The notes below the pieces were generated by a model that was not told the origin of the DNA, made no database searches, and saw only the letters and a program-made list of their open reading frames with translations. Position numbers and translations under genes: made by a program. Below are positions 27,698 to 37,007 of a stretch of DNA of 64,000 nt, one piece after another; the first letter of the stretch is position 1, and each line of letters begins with the position of its first letter. Source of the stretch: Porphyridium purpureum (taxonomy: Eukaryota > Rhodophyta > Bangiophyceae > Porphyridiales > Porphyridiaceae); assembly GCA_008690995.1 (NCBI GenBank), contig VRMN01000006.1, positions 703,501 to 767,500 on the forward strand. The letters run 5' to 3'.

Positions 27698-30643
27698 ATG
27701 GACGCGCCGCCCGGACCGTCGTCGCCGTGGCGAATGAGTCACGATCGCGCGCCGGCGGCCAGCAGCGTGAGCCAAGCTCGCGCCGTGAACACAGACGCGG
27801 CAGATACATATCACCAACCGGACCGCGTAGATCAGCAGATGCTCACGCAGCACTCATCCGGCAGTGGCGCAGCGGCTGCGGTGATCGGCTCGCCGCAGTC
27901 CAGCCACCACCAAAGCCATTGTTCCACCCAGCAGCAGCAGATGCTACTACAACAACAACAACAGCAACAGCACCTCCACCATCAGATACAAAACCAGCAG
28001 CCAAATGGGACGCATCATCCTCAACTTCACGCGCAGCCGCCGTCCAAGCTGAACGAGCGTCACATGTCGCCGTACCCTCCCATATGCTCGTCAGACGTGG
28101 CGCCGTGCGCTAGCATGAAGCTACGGGAATTGTGCTTCGCGTTTCAACAGGATCATGACGCACGAGTCCTGGCCATGCAGAAGATGAGAAAGCCGTCGTC
28201 AAGACCACCGAGCTTAGATGACGACGTGGTACACGCGCAAGAAGGGTTCGCTGAGCAGCAAGCTAAGGAAAACAATGATGCGTCGTCGAGTGCGATGCAT
28301 CTGACGCATGCGACGCCGCCCAGCACGGGAAAACGTGTTTTTACAGAGCTTGATTTGAGCGAAGCCTCACATACAGCGCCCGGCAGAACGACGAGTGTCT
28401 CACCGTCCCCTTCACAAAGACACTGCTCGCCACCGTCTAGCCTGAAGGACGGAAGCGACCATACTAGCACCGCAAGCTCGCCCCTCTCACCTTTCAGCAT
28501 AGTCATGCGTCGCTCGTCGCTATTTACGGAGCCGGACGGCTACAAGCTGCAGCTCAGCAAGTCGATGTGCGATGCCACGGCAGCGATGGGGCCTTTGCCA
28601 GACGATCGATGGACGTTAGAATTGTCCGCATCATCTGCGCATGGCGAGGACGATCTGGGCAAGAGAGAAAAGGGTTCCACGCTGTTGCTCTCCCCATCAC
28701 AATCACCGGCGTCGCGGCCGCCGAAAGTGCGCAGAATATCGGGGTTATCTGACAGTGTTCAGTCGTCTCCCGCGGTGAGACGCAAGGAGCCTCCGCAAAT
28801 CGCGCCCTTTTATTTTCCAAACGGAAAGGACGGCGACGAGCGTGAGCGCCGCGAAATGAGCTTTCTCAAGACATTTCTTGAAACTCAGCGCGCCTCGCAC
28901 GCGAACCAAAGCGCACCGTTGGTCACCGGTACCGTGTCCGGTACGACCAACAGCAATGTTGTGCGGATGGGAAGCATGAGCCGCACCGGTAGCGTGGACG
29001 AAAGCGTTGCGACGTCCATGGACACTTCACATCCGCATGGGGGCTCAGGCACTGCAGCGAACACTATCTCAGGATCGGCCCTTGACGGCTTTGGCGCGTC
29101 GCACCAAGGTGTAAATAGCAATACCTTCGCCATGGATCATATTCACTCAACTGGGTTGCCGGCGCAGCTACCTGCATCTTTGCCTCCCCATCCGCATTTA
29201 AGCTTGGGGTCGGTGGAAGGCGCGCAGCTGCACATTTTCTGGCCAGACTTTGTTGGTCTGGTGGTAAGCGTGGCGGGACTTCCGTCGTTTTTGTCGAAGA
29301 TGATTTTCAACCGCCTGCAGGAAGCAGCGAACTGCGCCGGTATGACGCACATTCCACAAGAGGCGTTTGTGAGCTTCTACATGGAGTCGTGTATGGGCTT
29401 GCGCCCGGCGCAGCGACTGGTGCGCACGCTGCTAAACGGAGCAAATCGCTCCTTTCTGATCCGGTCTGATTTTGAGGCCATGTTGAGCGCACTCCTCGGT
29501 ACGCACCCGGGCCTTTTATTTCTGCAGCACACACCTGAGTTTCAGCATCGCTACGCTGAGACAGTGATCGAACGCATCTTCTACAATCTCTCCTCGAGCC
29601 CGCACGCGAACCGCCTCGTGCTCCGTGACGTTGAGCAGCACAAGTTTCTTGAAACGTTGCTCGAAGTAGACGTGAGCGAGGATATCAATCGCGAGCGGAG
29701 GTACTTTTCGTACGAGCACTTTTATGTGTTGTATTGTCGTTTCTGGGAGCTGGACACAGATCATGACCTCATGCTAAGCAAGGCGGATCTGCTGCGGTAT
29801 GGCCAGCACTCGCTCACGAGCATCATCGTGGACCGCGTGTTCTCCGGCGCTGGGCGGCCGCGCTTGTGGAAGGACAAGGATACGCTGTCGTACATTGACT
29901 TCATTTGGTTTTGCTTGAGCGAAGAGGACAAGACCAGTCGCACCGCCATCACATACTGGTTCCATTGCCTAGATCTGGACGGTGATGGGGCACTGTCGCT
30001 GTATGAACTGGAAGAATTTTACAAGGAGCAGGTGCACCGCATGGAATGCCTAGGTCACGAGCCGATCGCTCTGCGGGATGTGGTTTGTCAAATTCTGGAC
30101 ATGCTGAACAAGCCCATGGCCAAGGAACCCGTGATCCATGTGCAAGACCTTATCCGCAGCAAGCTCAGTGCCAACTTTTTCAATCTCATGTTCAACCTGA
30201 GCAAACTGTTCATGTTGGAAGCACGTGACCCGCTGACGATTCGCAACGAGCATGTCACTCCCGAGCTGACTCCATGGGACCGGTTCGCGGCAGTAGAATA
30301 TCTGCGCCTGAGCTCGGAAGAGGAGGACGTGGACCAAGGGGAAGCTCAGGGACAGTCACAGGAGAGCGCGGCACACCTTGGGATCGAAAACGAGACCAAT
30401 GGCGATGCCCAGCCCACTCATCAGCAATTACAGCAGCACGAACAAGATCAGCAGCAAGCGTCTTCTGCGGGTCAAATGCTGCCTCAGGATCCCGCCGAGC
30501 AGGGCGGCGAACATCAGGAGCACGACGCGTCGCACCTTCCGCTGCGGCCGCAATCGAGCGAGCCTCAGCAGCAGCAGCATGAGCACCACTTGCCGCAGGA
30601 CGCAGTAGAGGAACTGGTAGGCTCACAGCGCTGGCTCATGTAA
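27698..30643 (+). CDS. PP2A regulatory subunit B'' (PR72/TON2 type, EF-hand)
   Basis: A 981-aa protein. Residues 1 to about 500 are low-complexity with poly-Gln (27940-27975) and Ser/Pro-rich stretches. The conserved B'' core runs from about 510 (FWPDFVGLVV) to 880, including GLPSFLSKMIFNRL, the YFSYEHFYVLYCRFWELD block, an EF-hand at about 685 (DTDHDLMLSKADL), YIDFIWFCLSEEDK, and a canonical EF-hand at about 757 (DLDGDGALSLYEL). The last 90 residues are Gln/His-rich. B'' subunits direct PP2A in a calcium-dependent way; plant members (TON2/FASS) control the cortical cytoskeleton and division plane. The ATG at 27698 is the first in frame. Confidence 0.92.
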   Translation: MDAPPGPSSPWRMSHDRAPAASSVSQARAVNTDAADTYHQPDRVDQQMLTQHSSGSGAAAAVIGSPQSSHHQSHCSTQQQQMLLQQQQQQQHLHHQIQNQQPNGTHHPQLHAQPPSKLNERHMSPYPPICSSDVAPCASMKLRELCFAFQQDHDARVLAMQKMRKPSSRPPSLDDDVVHAQEGFAEQQAKENNDASSSAMHLTHATPPSTGKRVFTELDLSEASHTAPGRTTSVSPSPSQRHCSPPSSLKDGSDHTSTASSPLSPFSIVMRRSSLFTEPDGYKLQLSKSMCDATAAMGPLPDDRWTLELSASSAHGEDDLGKREKGSTLLLSPSQSPASRPPKVRRISGLSDSVQSSPAVRRKEPPQIAPFYFPNGKDGDERERREMSFLKTFLETQRASHANQSAPLVTGTVSGTTNSNVVRMGSMSRTGSVDESVATSMDTSHPHGGSGTAANTISGSALDGFGASHQGVNSNTFAMDHIHSTGLPAQLPASLPPHPHLSLGSVEGAQLHIFWPDFVGLVVSVAGLPSFLSKMIFNRLQEAANCAGMTHIPQEAFVSFYMESCMGLRPAQRLVRTLLNGANRSFLIRSDFEAMLSALLGTHPGLLFLQHTPEFQHRYAETVIERIFYNLSSSPHANRLVLRDVEQHKFLETLLEVDVSEDINRERRYFSYEHFYVLYCRFWELDTDHDLMLSKADLLRYGQHSLTSIIVDRVFSGAGRPRLWKDKDTLSYIDFIWFCLSEEDKTSRTAITYWFHCLDLDGDGALSLYELEEFYKEQVHRMECLGHEPIALRDVVCQILDMLNKPMAKEPVIHVQDLIRSKLSANFFNLMFNLSKLFMLEARDPLTIRNEHVTPELTPWDRFAAVEYLRLSSEEEDVDQGEAQGQSQESAAHLGIENETNGDAQPTHQQLQQHEQDQQQASSAGQMLPQDPAEQGGEHQEHDASHLPLRPQSSEPQQQQHEHHLPQDAVEELVGSQRWLM

Positions 30644-31124
30644 ACAACACGCAGAGCAATAGCACCTTCATCTTGCCTCTCAGGCAGGTTTGCAGACTTC
30701 GGCCCGGCGAAACCTTGCTCGCACCCGCCTAGCGACCCCGCTACAACTTGGGGTTCACCGAAGGTTCAGTTCATGAAGGTACAGTTTACTGTACCGCATT
30801 TTAATTTTCCTTCTCTCTCATTTTCATTGAGGAACATCAGGGTGCGCGAAAGTTGGATTTGAGCAGCTGGTGTCTTGGGACACAAGGTGGCCCGGGGCGC
30901 GCAATGCAGTGCCGCACGCCTCTGCGCGCCAGCTGCACGGGCAGCGTACAGCCGTGCGCATTGTGACGCTGAAATGCGCGTAGGAGCTCTGCACTCACGG
31001 GCACGGCCAGGTGAAAGTGGCAGTCCGAGCTGTGTTCCTGTTTAATGTACCTTCTCGACGGGCCTCGGTCCAAGCGGCTCGCGAAACAGCCTGCGCCCAA
31101 AGCTGGAACACCAGGCTTTCTTTC
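30644..31124. other. Convergent intergenic region with a perfect palindrome
   Basis: 481 bp between two convergent stop codons. It holds the palindrome at 30778-30795 and no supported gene. Confidence 0.5.
30778..30795. promoter_or_regulatory. Perfect palindrome of two GGTACAGT half sites
   Basis: GGTACAGTTTACTGTACC: two inverted 8-bp copies of the recurrent motif separated by TT. It lies between convergent genes rather than upstream of one. Confidence 0.5.
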
Positions 31125-32678
31125 TTACGGGTCTGGATATTTCATGCCTCCAATGACGTTGGTCAGACGAGAGAGGTGAATGATTTGGGGCTGCGCATTG
31201 GCGTATGTGGGTGCACTGTACGTGAGCACTCGAGCAGCGTCCTGAATACACCGGTCCCGGTGCTCGAAATTAGGCGAGTCAGCGCAAAGCGAGTCCGGAA
31301 GCGCGCCGCGCCCATTCACGTGCGCCAGGCGCGGTGAAAGCACCTGCGCGATGGTTAGCCGCAGCGCGGAGCCATCTGGCAACTGGAAAATGTGCTGAAC
31401 CAATCCCTTGCCAAAGGTCGGGAGCCCAATGATCGGCGCGCGATCATTGTCGCGCAGGCTGACTGCAAGAATTTCGGAAGAGCTGGCGCTAGCGCCGTTT
31501 GTGAGCACCACCACGGGCGTACGCGCTAATAAGGGGCCAAACGGCGTATCGCACTTTTGTCCTTCGACGGTGTGCTCTTGCAGCACGCCGTTGCTATCCT
31601 CGGTAATCACAAGGACAGTGTCCCCTTCGTCAAAGAACATGGTACCCATGCGAAGTGCCTCTTGAAAAACGCCACCGCTGTTGTTGCGCAAGTCCAGTAT
31701 CACGCCCTGCACTTTGCTTGAAGCAAACGTTTGCAAAGCTTCAGCCAACATGTCCGTGCTTTTGTGATTGAAGTAGTGGATGCGCACATAACCCAGACGC
31801 GTACTCTTGCCGGTCCTTTCGTCTATTGAATCAAAAATTTCGGCGCGCACTGGCGGCGCGTGCAAGCGACTTCGAGTCAAGGTGACCTCACGCAGTCCCT
31901 CACGACTGTTGCCTAACGCCATCGTGAGCGTCACACGTGTTCCAGGCTCGCCGCGCAAGAGTGCCGCGACCTCGTCGCTCGACAAGTCCACGACTGCCGT
32001 GCCATCAACTGCGACGAGGCGCTCTCCTATTGAAATGCCGCCAATTTCGGCCGGCGATGCTGGAACGGGGCCCAGGACGGCCCAGCCTCCTAGGCTCTTA
32101 ACGTCGCCGGCCCTTCTGAGGTCGAGCTGTAGCCCGACGCCTGAAATAGAGTGGGTTCGCGAGCGCTGCGGGTTCATCAAGGTTTGGAATTCTTCCTGAT
32201 CAAGGTATGCAGAGTACGGGTCATGCAAGGTTTTCACGACATCTTTGAGGAAAGCGTGCGCTTGCGCTTGCGAGGTTAGAAACGCTTGATCGAGCTCGTG
32301 CGACACAAGTCTCGACCCCAAGTCGTGGAACAGCTGTTCGTCAAAATGTAGACCTCCCGCCTGGTCGAAAAAGAAGGCACGAATCATTTGCACCGTTTCT
32401 AGCGCTGTCGCGCGATTCGCACCTACTAAATCGGCAGTCTTTGGGATGACGGCTGGCGCGGCTTCCATTTGCTGCACCATGGCCGGGCCCGCGGCGACCG
32501 CGATGCCAGCACTTCCGAGCGCTAGAGCTGCGACGCAAAAGCTCACGAGCGCTCGGCGGCACGCCTGTCCCCACGGGGACACGCTCATTTCCACTTGCGT
32601 CGAAGTGCATGCCTCTCTTCGTGTGTTTGACCTCGCGACCGCGCTACGCAGTACTCTTCTTGCCCTTCTCGCATGCAT
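31125..32678 (-). CDS. Carboxyl-terminal processing protease (CtpA/D1 protease type)
   Basis: A 517-aa S41 peptidase. In plastids CtpA cleaves the C-terminal extension of the D1 protein in the thylakoid lumen so the oxygen-evolving cluster can assemble. A PDZ domain (about 180-275, ISGVGLQLDL..GERLVAVDGTAV) precedes the catalytic core with TNGASASSSEIL (nucleophile Ser near 400) and TFGKGLVQ (general base Lys near 422). From the ATG at 32678 the N-terminus is bipartite: an Arg-rich transit-like region (MHARRARRVLRSAV), then CRRALVSFCVAALALGSAG-IAVAAG, which looks like a lumenal signal ending in an AxA site with a possible twin arginine. The frame stays open upstream, with another ATG at about 32924, so the start is uncertain. 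Confidence 0.88.
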   Translation of the reverse strand: MHARRARRVLRSAVARSNTRREACTSTQVEMSVSPWGQACRRALVSFCVAALALGSAGIAVAAGPAMVQQMEAAPAVIPKTADLVGANRATALETVQMIRAFFFDQAGGLHFDEQLFHDLGSRLVSHELDQAFLTSQAQAHAFLKDVVKTLHDPYSAYLDQEEFQTLMNPQRSRTHSISGVGLQLDLRRAGDVKSLGGWAVLGPVPASPAEIGGISIGERLVAVDGTAVVDLSSDEVAALLRGEPGTRVTLTMALGNSREGLREVTLTRSRLHAPPVRAEIFDSIDERTGKSTRLGYVRIHYFNHKSTDMLAEALQTFASSKVQGVILDLRNNSGGVFQEALRMGTMFFDEGDTVLVITEDSNGVLQEHTVEGQKCDTPFGPLLARTPVVVLTNGASASSSEILAVSLRDNDRAPIIGLPTFGKGLVQHIFQLPDGSALRLTIAQVLSPRLAHVNGRGALPDSLCADSPNFEHRDRCIQDAARVLTYSAPTYANAQPQIIHLSRLTNVIGGMKYPDP

Positions 32679-33149
32679 GCGCGACAGACTCGGGCAGACA
32701 AAGCCAACGCACAGGCCAGCGCTGCGGTAAAATGAGAGGTGATCCACGGACGGGCATCGCCGTTTGCGCGCTACCCAGTCCCGAAGCGGCGCATCACGCG
32801 GCTCCGCACGACGCGCGCTCCACACCGGTGTCCAAAATAGGACTGCTTGTTTTGGCAGAGATTCTCTGCGTGGACGACATGAGCGTTCGCGTGTGGCATC
32901 TACCGCTCTTCCCTCCGTGTCCATCCTGGTCAGGCTACGACTCTCCTTTGCTTCGACGGATACCAACCCAACTACTTCACCTTCCAGTAACGAGAACAAA
33001 AAATCGCCATAAAAGCAGCCAAATTTGCTATGAAAACCGTTGAAGGTCTCGCGCTCGTGCGGAGAACGCGCATACGCGCATGCGCCTGACCTCCTGACGC
33101 CCAAGCTCCGCAGCGCACACGCCGGGACCACCTCGACAAGAACTCAATA

Positions 33150-33515
33150 ATGTTTCAGAACACTCGCAATCAGGATGCGTCGGTTCATGCCAGCCTGCTC
33201 GGCACAGTCTATCATCCACTGCTTTACCGCGCCGAAATCCGTGACGAATCGATCACAGTGGCGCGTTGCGTGAAGCACAAAGGCTCAGCCTGACGCAAGA
33301 CGAAAGCGATGTCTGCGCGGATGCAGACCAGAGCACATGTGAGCCAATATCTGGCGGACAGGTAGCCGTCCACTTTGTCCTGCTTCAGCGGTGTTGCGGT
33401 GCGCACATTGGCGCAGGAATTTGCCGAGGAATTTGCGGAGCAATTTAATTCTTTCAGAATTGTTGTGCCGTTGCATGTTTTGCGCTTACGGGAGATGGAG
33501 ATGAGGAGAGGAAGA
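33150..33515 (+). other. Coding-looking stretch upstream of adenylate kinase, possibly spliced exons
   Basis: One reading frame from ATG 33150 to about 33515 encodes protein-like sequence (VYHPLLYRAEIRDESIT, MQTRAHVSQYLAD, LAQEFAEEFAEQFNSF) broken only by a TGA at 33291 and a TAG at 33363. It is in phase with the adenylate kinase gene that starts at 33537. Both stops lie near GT...AG segments, so this may be a spliced small gene or the missing 5' part of the adenylate kinase gene. No exon model is secure. Confidence 0.3.
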
Positions 33516-33536
33516 GGATGCAGATGAGGAGAAGAC

Positions 33537-35750
33537 ATGGCGGCATGGGGAGTATTCTGTGGCGTGTCTGGCAGAGCTGGAGAAGCACGCCGGGAGACGC
33601 GTGTGCGAGAATGCCGCGGTCCGTGGATGTGCGCGCAAGAGCGCAGTGAAAGGCGCTCGCCGGAGGCTCGCGCACCAGCGGTGAAAGTGGAGCCGGGACA
33701 GGGACGCACGGCAGAGGTGCTCAGAGCTCGCCGTGAGGACGCGGAAATGGTCGTGGCGCCGGAAAAGAAGAAGCCGCGCGTTTTGAGGTCGCGGCATATC
33801 GACGTGCTACCGCCAGTGATCGCGAATCTGGCCAGCAGAGATAATGTGCAGGGCGTCGATGACGCCGAGCTCCGAGAAATGTTTGCGCCGTCGGTCCGGC
33901 CTGCGCGGCTGCGAATCGTGGTCACAGGAAAGCCGGTGTCAGGCAAAGGTACGTATGGTCCCCTCTTGTCGAAGAAGTACGGCATGGTGCACGTCAGCAC
34001 GGGCAACTTGCTGCGTGCTGAGGTTCGGTCCGGCACGGAACTGGGAATGCGCGTACAGCATATTCTCGACTCGGGCGCGCTTTTGGATGATGAAACAATG
34101 TGCGAGCTTTTGGCAAACAGGCTTCGGGAACAGGACTGCGCGCAGCGAGGCTTCATATTGGACGGCTTTCCTCGCACGGGCGCACAGGTAGATCTGATGA
34201 AAGAGCAAGGCATCGACGTGGACGCCGTGTTTTTGTTTGAGCGTGACGACGAGGATGTGCTGCGCTGGGCTCTGCATCGGCGTATGGACCCTCTCACGGG
34301 TGTCATTTACCACCCAGAGTTCAACCCGGCGCCGGACGCCGTACTACATCGACTGGAGACACGTTCGGATGATAAAGAACATGTCATCAGGCGTCGACTG
34401 GAGATTTTCCACGAGACGTTTCCAGGAATCGAGCAGCGCTGGAGCGACCGTATCATCAAGATCGACACGGCCGCAGGCCGGCCCTACTTGCAGATTTGGC
34501 GCGATCTGAGCGATGCTGTGGACAGTTTGCTTCCGTCTGACGGGGAGGGCGAGGAGGCCGAGATTGAAACCGAGGAGGTGGACGGTGCCTGGTTCTCAGA
34601 CTGGGAAGAAGATGAGGAAGAGGCGCTGACGTCTTCAAACGCGCTCTCATGGCGAAATTTAGACATTGACCACGACGCACAAGCTCGTTTAGGGCTCAAC
34701 GGCGTCAAAGCGGCAACCTTCGACACCCCGCTGAAAGCAGGTGCTCTGCTCAGCATTGTCCGCGAGTGTAACCGTCACGATCTGGCAAGTTATGTTCCAT
34801 TTTTTATCGATGACAAGATTGTGGGTTACCTCGGAAAGCAACTCGCCGCCGAGCTGCGTTCGGTGTGCGATGCAGGACGTGATCGCCGGCTTGACATCGA
34901 GCTGGAAACGTGCAGTCTTGACCACGCTACCGTTTCGCAAGGCTCAGTACGTCTCTCCAAAGAGATGCTCGAGCTCAGCCCGAAAGAACGCTCGGAACGA
35001 TTTGACGAGCTCGTGGACGAGTTGCGGTTCCGTGGACTTGTGAGGGACTACGGTAGGCGGGCGCTTTTTACAGATGACACCGACTCGGATGGTCATGATC
35101 AGAAGCGCAGTGAGACCCCCAAGCAAGGCACCGTTCCCGTGCCTCTGTCCTTTGTTGAAGACCGTGCGCCGCTGTTGGTGGTGGGCCCAGACGTTGCAGG
35201 CTTCTTGGGCCTTTCCACATATGGGCTGAACGTGAACGCGTACACACTGCGAGACGGCAATGAAATGCACGTATGGATTTCGCGGCGCAGCTATTCGCAC
35301 AGTGCCTATTCTGGAATGCTTGATCAGCTGGTGTCTGTTCCGCGGGTTGCTCCACGAAGCATGGCGCGTCTGGAGTCCACCTTGCGCAAGGCGTGCGTGG
35401 AGCGCGCAAGCATTCGCGAAGACATTTACGAGAAGGCGCGGCCATGCGGCGCCGTGAGCTATCGGTACGAAAGCAGGAAAGGGCTCCAGACACGACGTCT
35501 CCTGTGCTATGACCTAGAGATACCCGCGGACTTCAGTCCTAGTTGTGGGTACGGTCAAGTTGATCGGTTCGAGTGCATACCGGCCTCTGTCCTTCTCGTG
35601 CGACTGTGCGAAAGACCAGAGGAATGGAGGCCAAGCTCTGCTCTCGTGTTCATCGACTTTTGCATTCGGCATGGGTTTATCCGAGCTGGGAACGAGCCCG
35701 ACTTTTCCCGAGTTGTTCATGAGCTTCATGCAGGCGCTGAAGTTCTCTAG
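33537..35750 (+). CDS. Adenylate kinase fused to a Nudix (DUF4743-type) domain
   Basis: A 737-aa two-domain protein. Residues 1-120 are basic and low-complexity. An adenylate kinase domain covers about 123-335: P-loop GKPVSGKGTYGPLL (usual form GAPGSGKGT), VSTGNLLRAEV, GFILDGFPRTGAQ and the LID with RMDPLTGVIYH. An acidic linker follows. Residues about 430-735 match the Nudix family that carries an N-terminal DUF4743 domain (plant NUDT20/24 and the Nudix half of fungal thiamin pyrophosphokinases): VPFFIDDKIVGYL, GLSTYGLNVNAYT, HVWISRRS, CGAVSYRYE, LLCYDLEIPADFSP and ALVFIDFCIRHGFI. The catalytic box appears degenerate (LRKACVERASI near 617, where family members have ..EA.EEA.I), so hydrolase activity may be lost. 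Confidence 0.85.
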   Translation: MAAWGVFCGVSGRAGEARRETRVRECRGPWMCAQERSERRSPEARAPAVKVEPGQGRTAEVLRARREDAEMVVAPEKKKPRVLRSRHIDVLPPVIANLASRDNVQGVDDAELREMFAPSVRPARLRIVVTGKPVSGKGTYGPLLSKKYGMVHVSTGNLLRAEVRSGTELGMRVQHILDSGALLDDETMCELLANRLREQDCAQRGFILDGFPRTGAQVDLMKEQGIDVDAVFLFERDDEDVLRWALHRRMDPLTGVIYHPEFNPAPDAVLHRLETRSDDKEHVIRRRLEIFHETFPGIEQRWSDRIIKIDTAAGRPYLQIWRDLSDAVDSLLPSDGEGEEAEIETEEVDGAWFSDWEEDEEEALTSSNALSWRNLDIDHDAQARLGLNGVKAATFDTPLKAGALLSIVRECNRHDLASYVPFFIDDKIVGYLGKQLAAELRSVCDAGRDRRLDIELETCSLDHATVSQGSVRLSKEMLELSPKERSERFDELVDELRFRGLVRDYGRRALFTDDTDSDGHDQKRSETPKQGTVPVPLSFVEDRAPLLVVGPDVAGFLGLSTYGLNVNAYTLRDGNEMHVWISRRSYSHSAYSGMLDQLVSVPRVAPRSMARLESTLRKACVERASIREDIYEKARPCGAVSYRYESRKGLQTRRLLCYDLEIPADFSPSCGYGQVDRFECIPASVLLVRLCERPEEWRPSSALVFIDFCIRHGFIRAGNEPDFSRVVHELHAGAEVL

Positions 35751-35881
35751 CTAAACTCTGGTGCCAATCGCACGCGTGCCAGAGCAGAAGGTGTTCCATG
35801 CGGCGCCGTGAACATTCCGCAGCAATGCCATGAAGACCGTCGCTCATGCCCAAGTTGCTTTCGCTCTTCATGGCACGTTCA

Positions 35882-36823
35882 TCATTGAATTCTTCGCCCG
35901 CCGGTACGCGCAGACTGCTTGGTCGTCATGCATATGAGCAGGATGTCATCATTCTCCGTTGGGTGGTCGGAAAGCCTAGACGGCATGCAGCCAAGTAGCT
36001 CAGCGACGATAAAGTTGCACTCGTCGGACGCGCGACGGATTGCTGCAGAGGAAGAGTCGAGAGTCCGGAGGATATGAAGTGCTCTCAAATGATGTACATG
36101 TTGAGAAAGAACCAAAGGAAGAGAAACTAGGAAATACAATATTCTACGACAAAACTTGTGTGACAGAGTCGCACTGCCGAGTTTGCTTGCTCGCTCCAAA
36201 ACCGAGGCAATGCTGCCCGCGTCCTGTGCATGCCCCACCTCTGAGTGCGTGACGAGCTCTCGCTACCGCTCAAGGCTCGGTTCCACAATTGCGCGCTTCC
36301 GTTGCTTATTGATCTTTTCATCCTCGAGAGCCGCCTCGCTGTCACCGCCACCAATACTGGCAAGTAGTTGTGCAAATACATCCCGTTTTCCGCTTAAGAT
36401 CCTGCGCAGTTGCTCGGAATCTGGCCCTGAGCTTCAAGCTACTGTCGCGGCATTTTCACCCATTCACGCCATTGCAGTTCCTGATTTGACCGTGCATCAA
36501 CGTTGCTCACGGAGATAGAATGCATCTATCCTTGCTTAGTTGCCATGAAGTTTGGCATCGACGACGGGGCTCTCCACACCGATGCCCCTTGATGCTTCGA
36601 AGCGCAACAAAGGTCTGTCGGCTTTCTCCTCGAACAGCGCTTGGCCATCTCCATCTTACTTGCGTAGCCTTGTTTTCCGACCACTACAATCCAAGCAATC
36701 ACACAACCACGAGGCACCTGGCTCTAGCTCCGTATTTTGCCCTCAGGCATAGCTCTGTGCCCAGCTCGCACCGCCATGTTCGGTTGTCATCGCATGCATC
36801 AGCGCGGCAGTCTTTGCGGGCAT
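35882..36823 (-). CDS. Probable small multi-exon gene, product unrecognised
   Basis: No single long frame exists, but protein-like exons occur in series on the minus strand. The best-supported part starts near 36525 (MHSISVSNVDARSNQELQW). A 41-bp GTGAAT...CTCAG intron leads to PDSEQLRRILSGKRDVFAQL through KRAIVEPSLER. A 54-bp GTAGCG...GGGCAG intron leads to IASVLERASKLGSATLSHK. A further intron with a pyrimidine-rich 3' end leads to ILRTLDSSSAAIRRASDEC and the end, ARTGGRRIQ, with its stop at 35882. Weaker exons extend the model to ATG 36823 (MPAKTAALMHAMTTEHG). The product would be a helical protein of 150-200 aa. Exon borders are my reading of GT/AG sites and frame continuity. Confidence 0.4.
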
Positions 36824-37007
36824 CTGGCCGGCAAAGCGGCGAGCGATTCGCACAGTCGCGCTGTTTATCAGAGCCTTCGCCACCACGACATTGCGCTCGA
36901 GGCAACCGCGTCGGCGCCTAACACGCGCACTCCGTGTTCAACTCGCGAAAAGTTGAAGCGGACGCCGGCGGTGTGAACGAGCCGACGTCGATGTGTGCGT
37001 GGACGAG

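Noticed and set aside
26877-27853. Long minus-strand frames rich in Ser, Thr, Pro and His
   Set aside because: They come from GT/GA simple sequence in the promoter region of PP2A B''; no domain or normal composition.
33224-34306. Long minus-strand open frame (360 codons) opposite the adenylate kinase gene
   Set aside because: Ser/Arg/Thr-rich composition and exact antisense position to a recognised domain mark it as a shadow.
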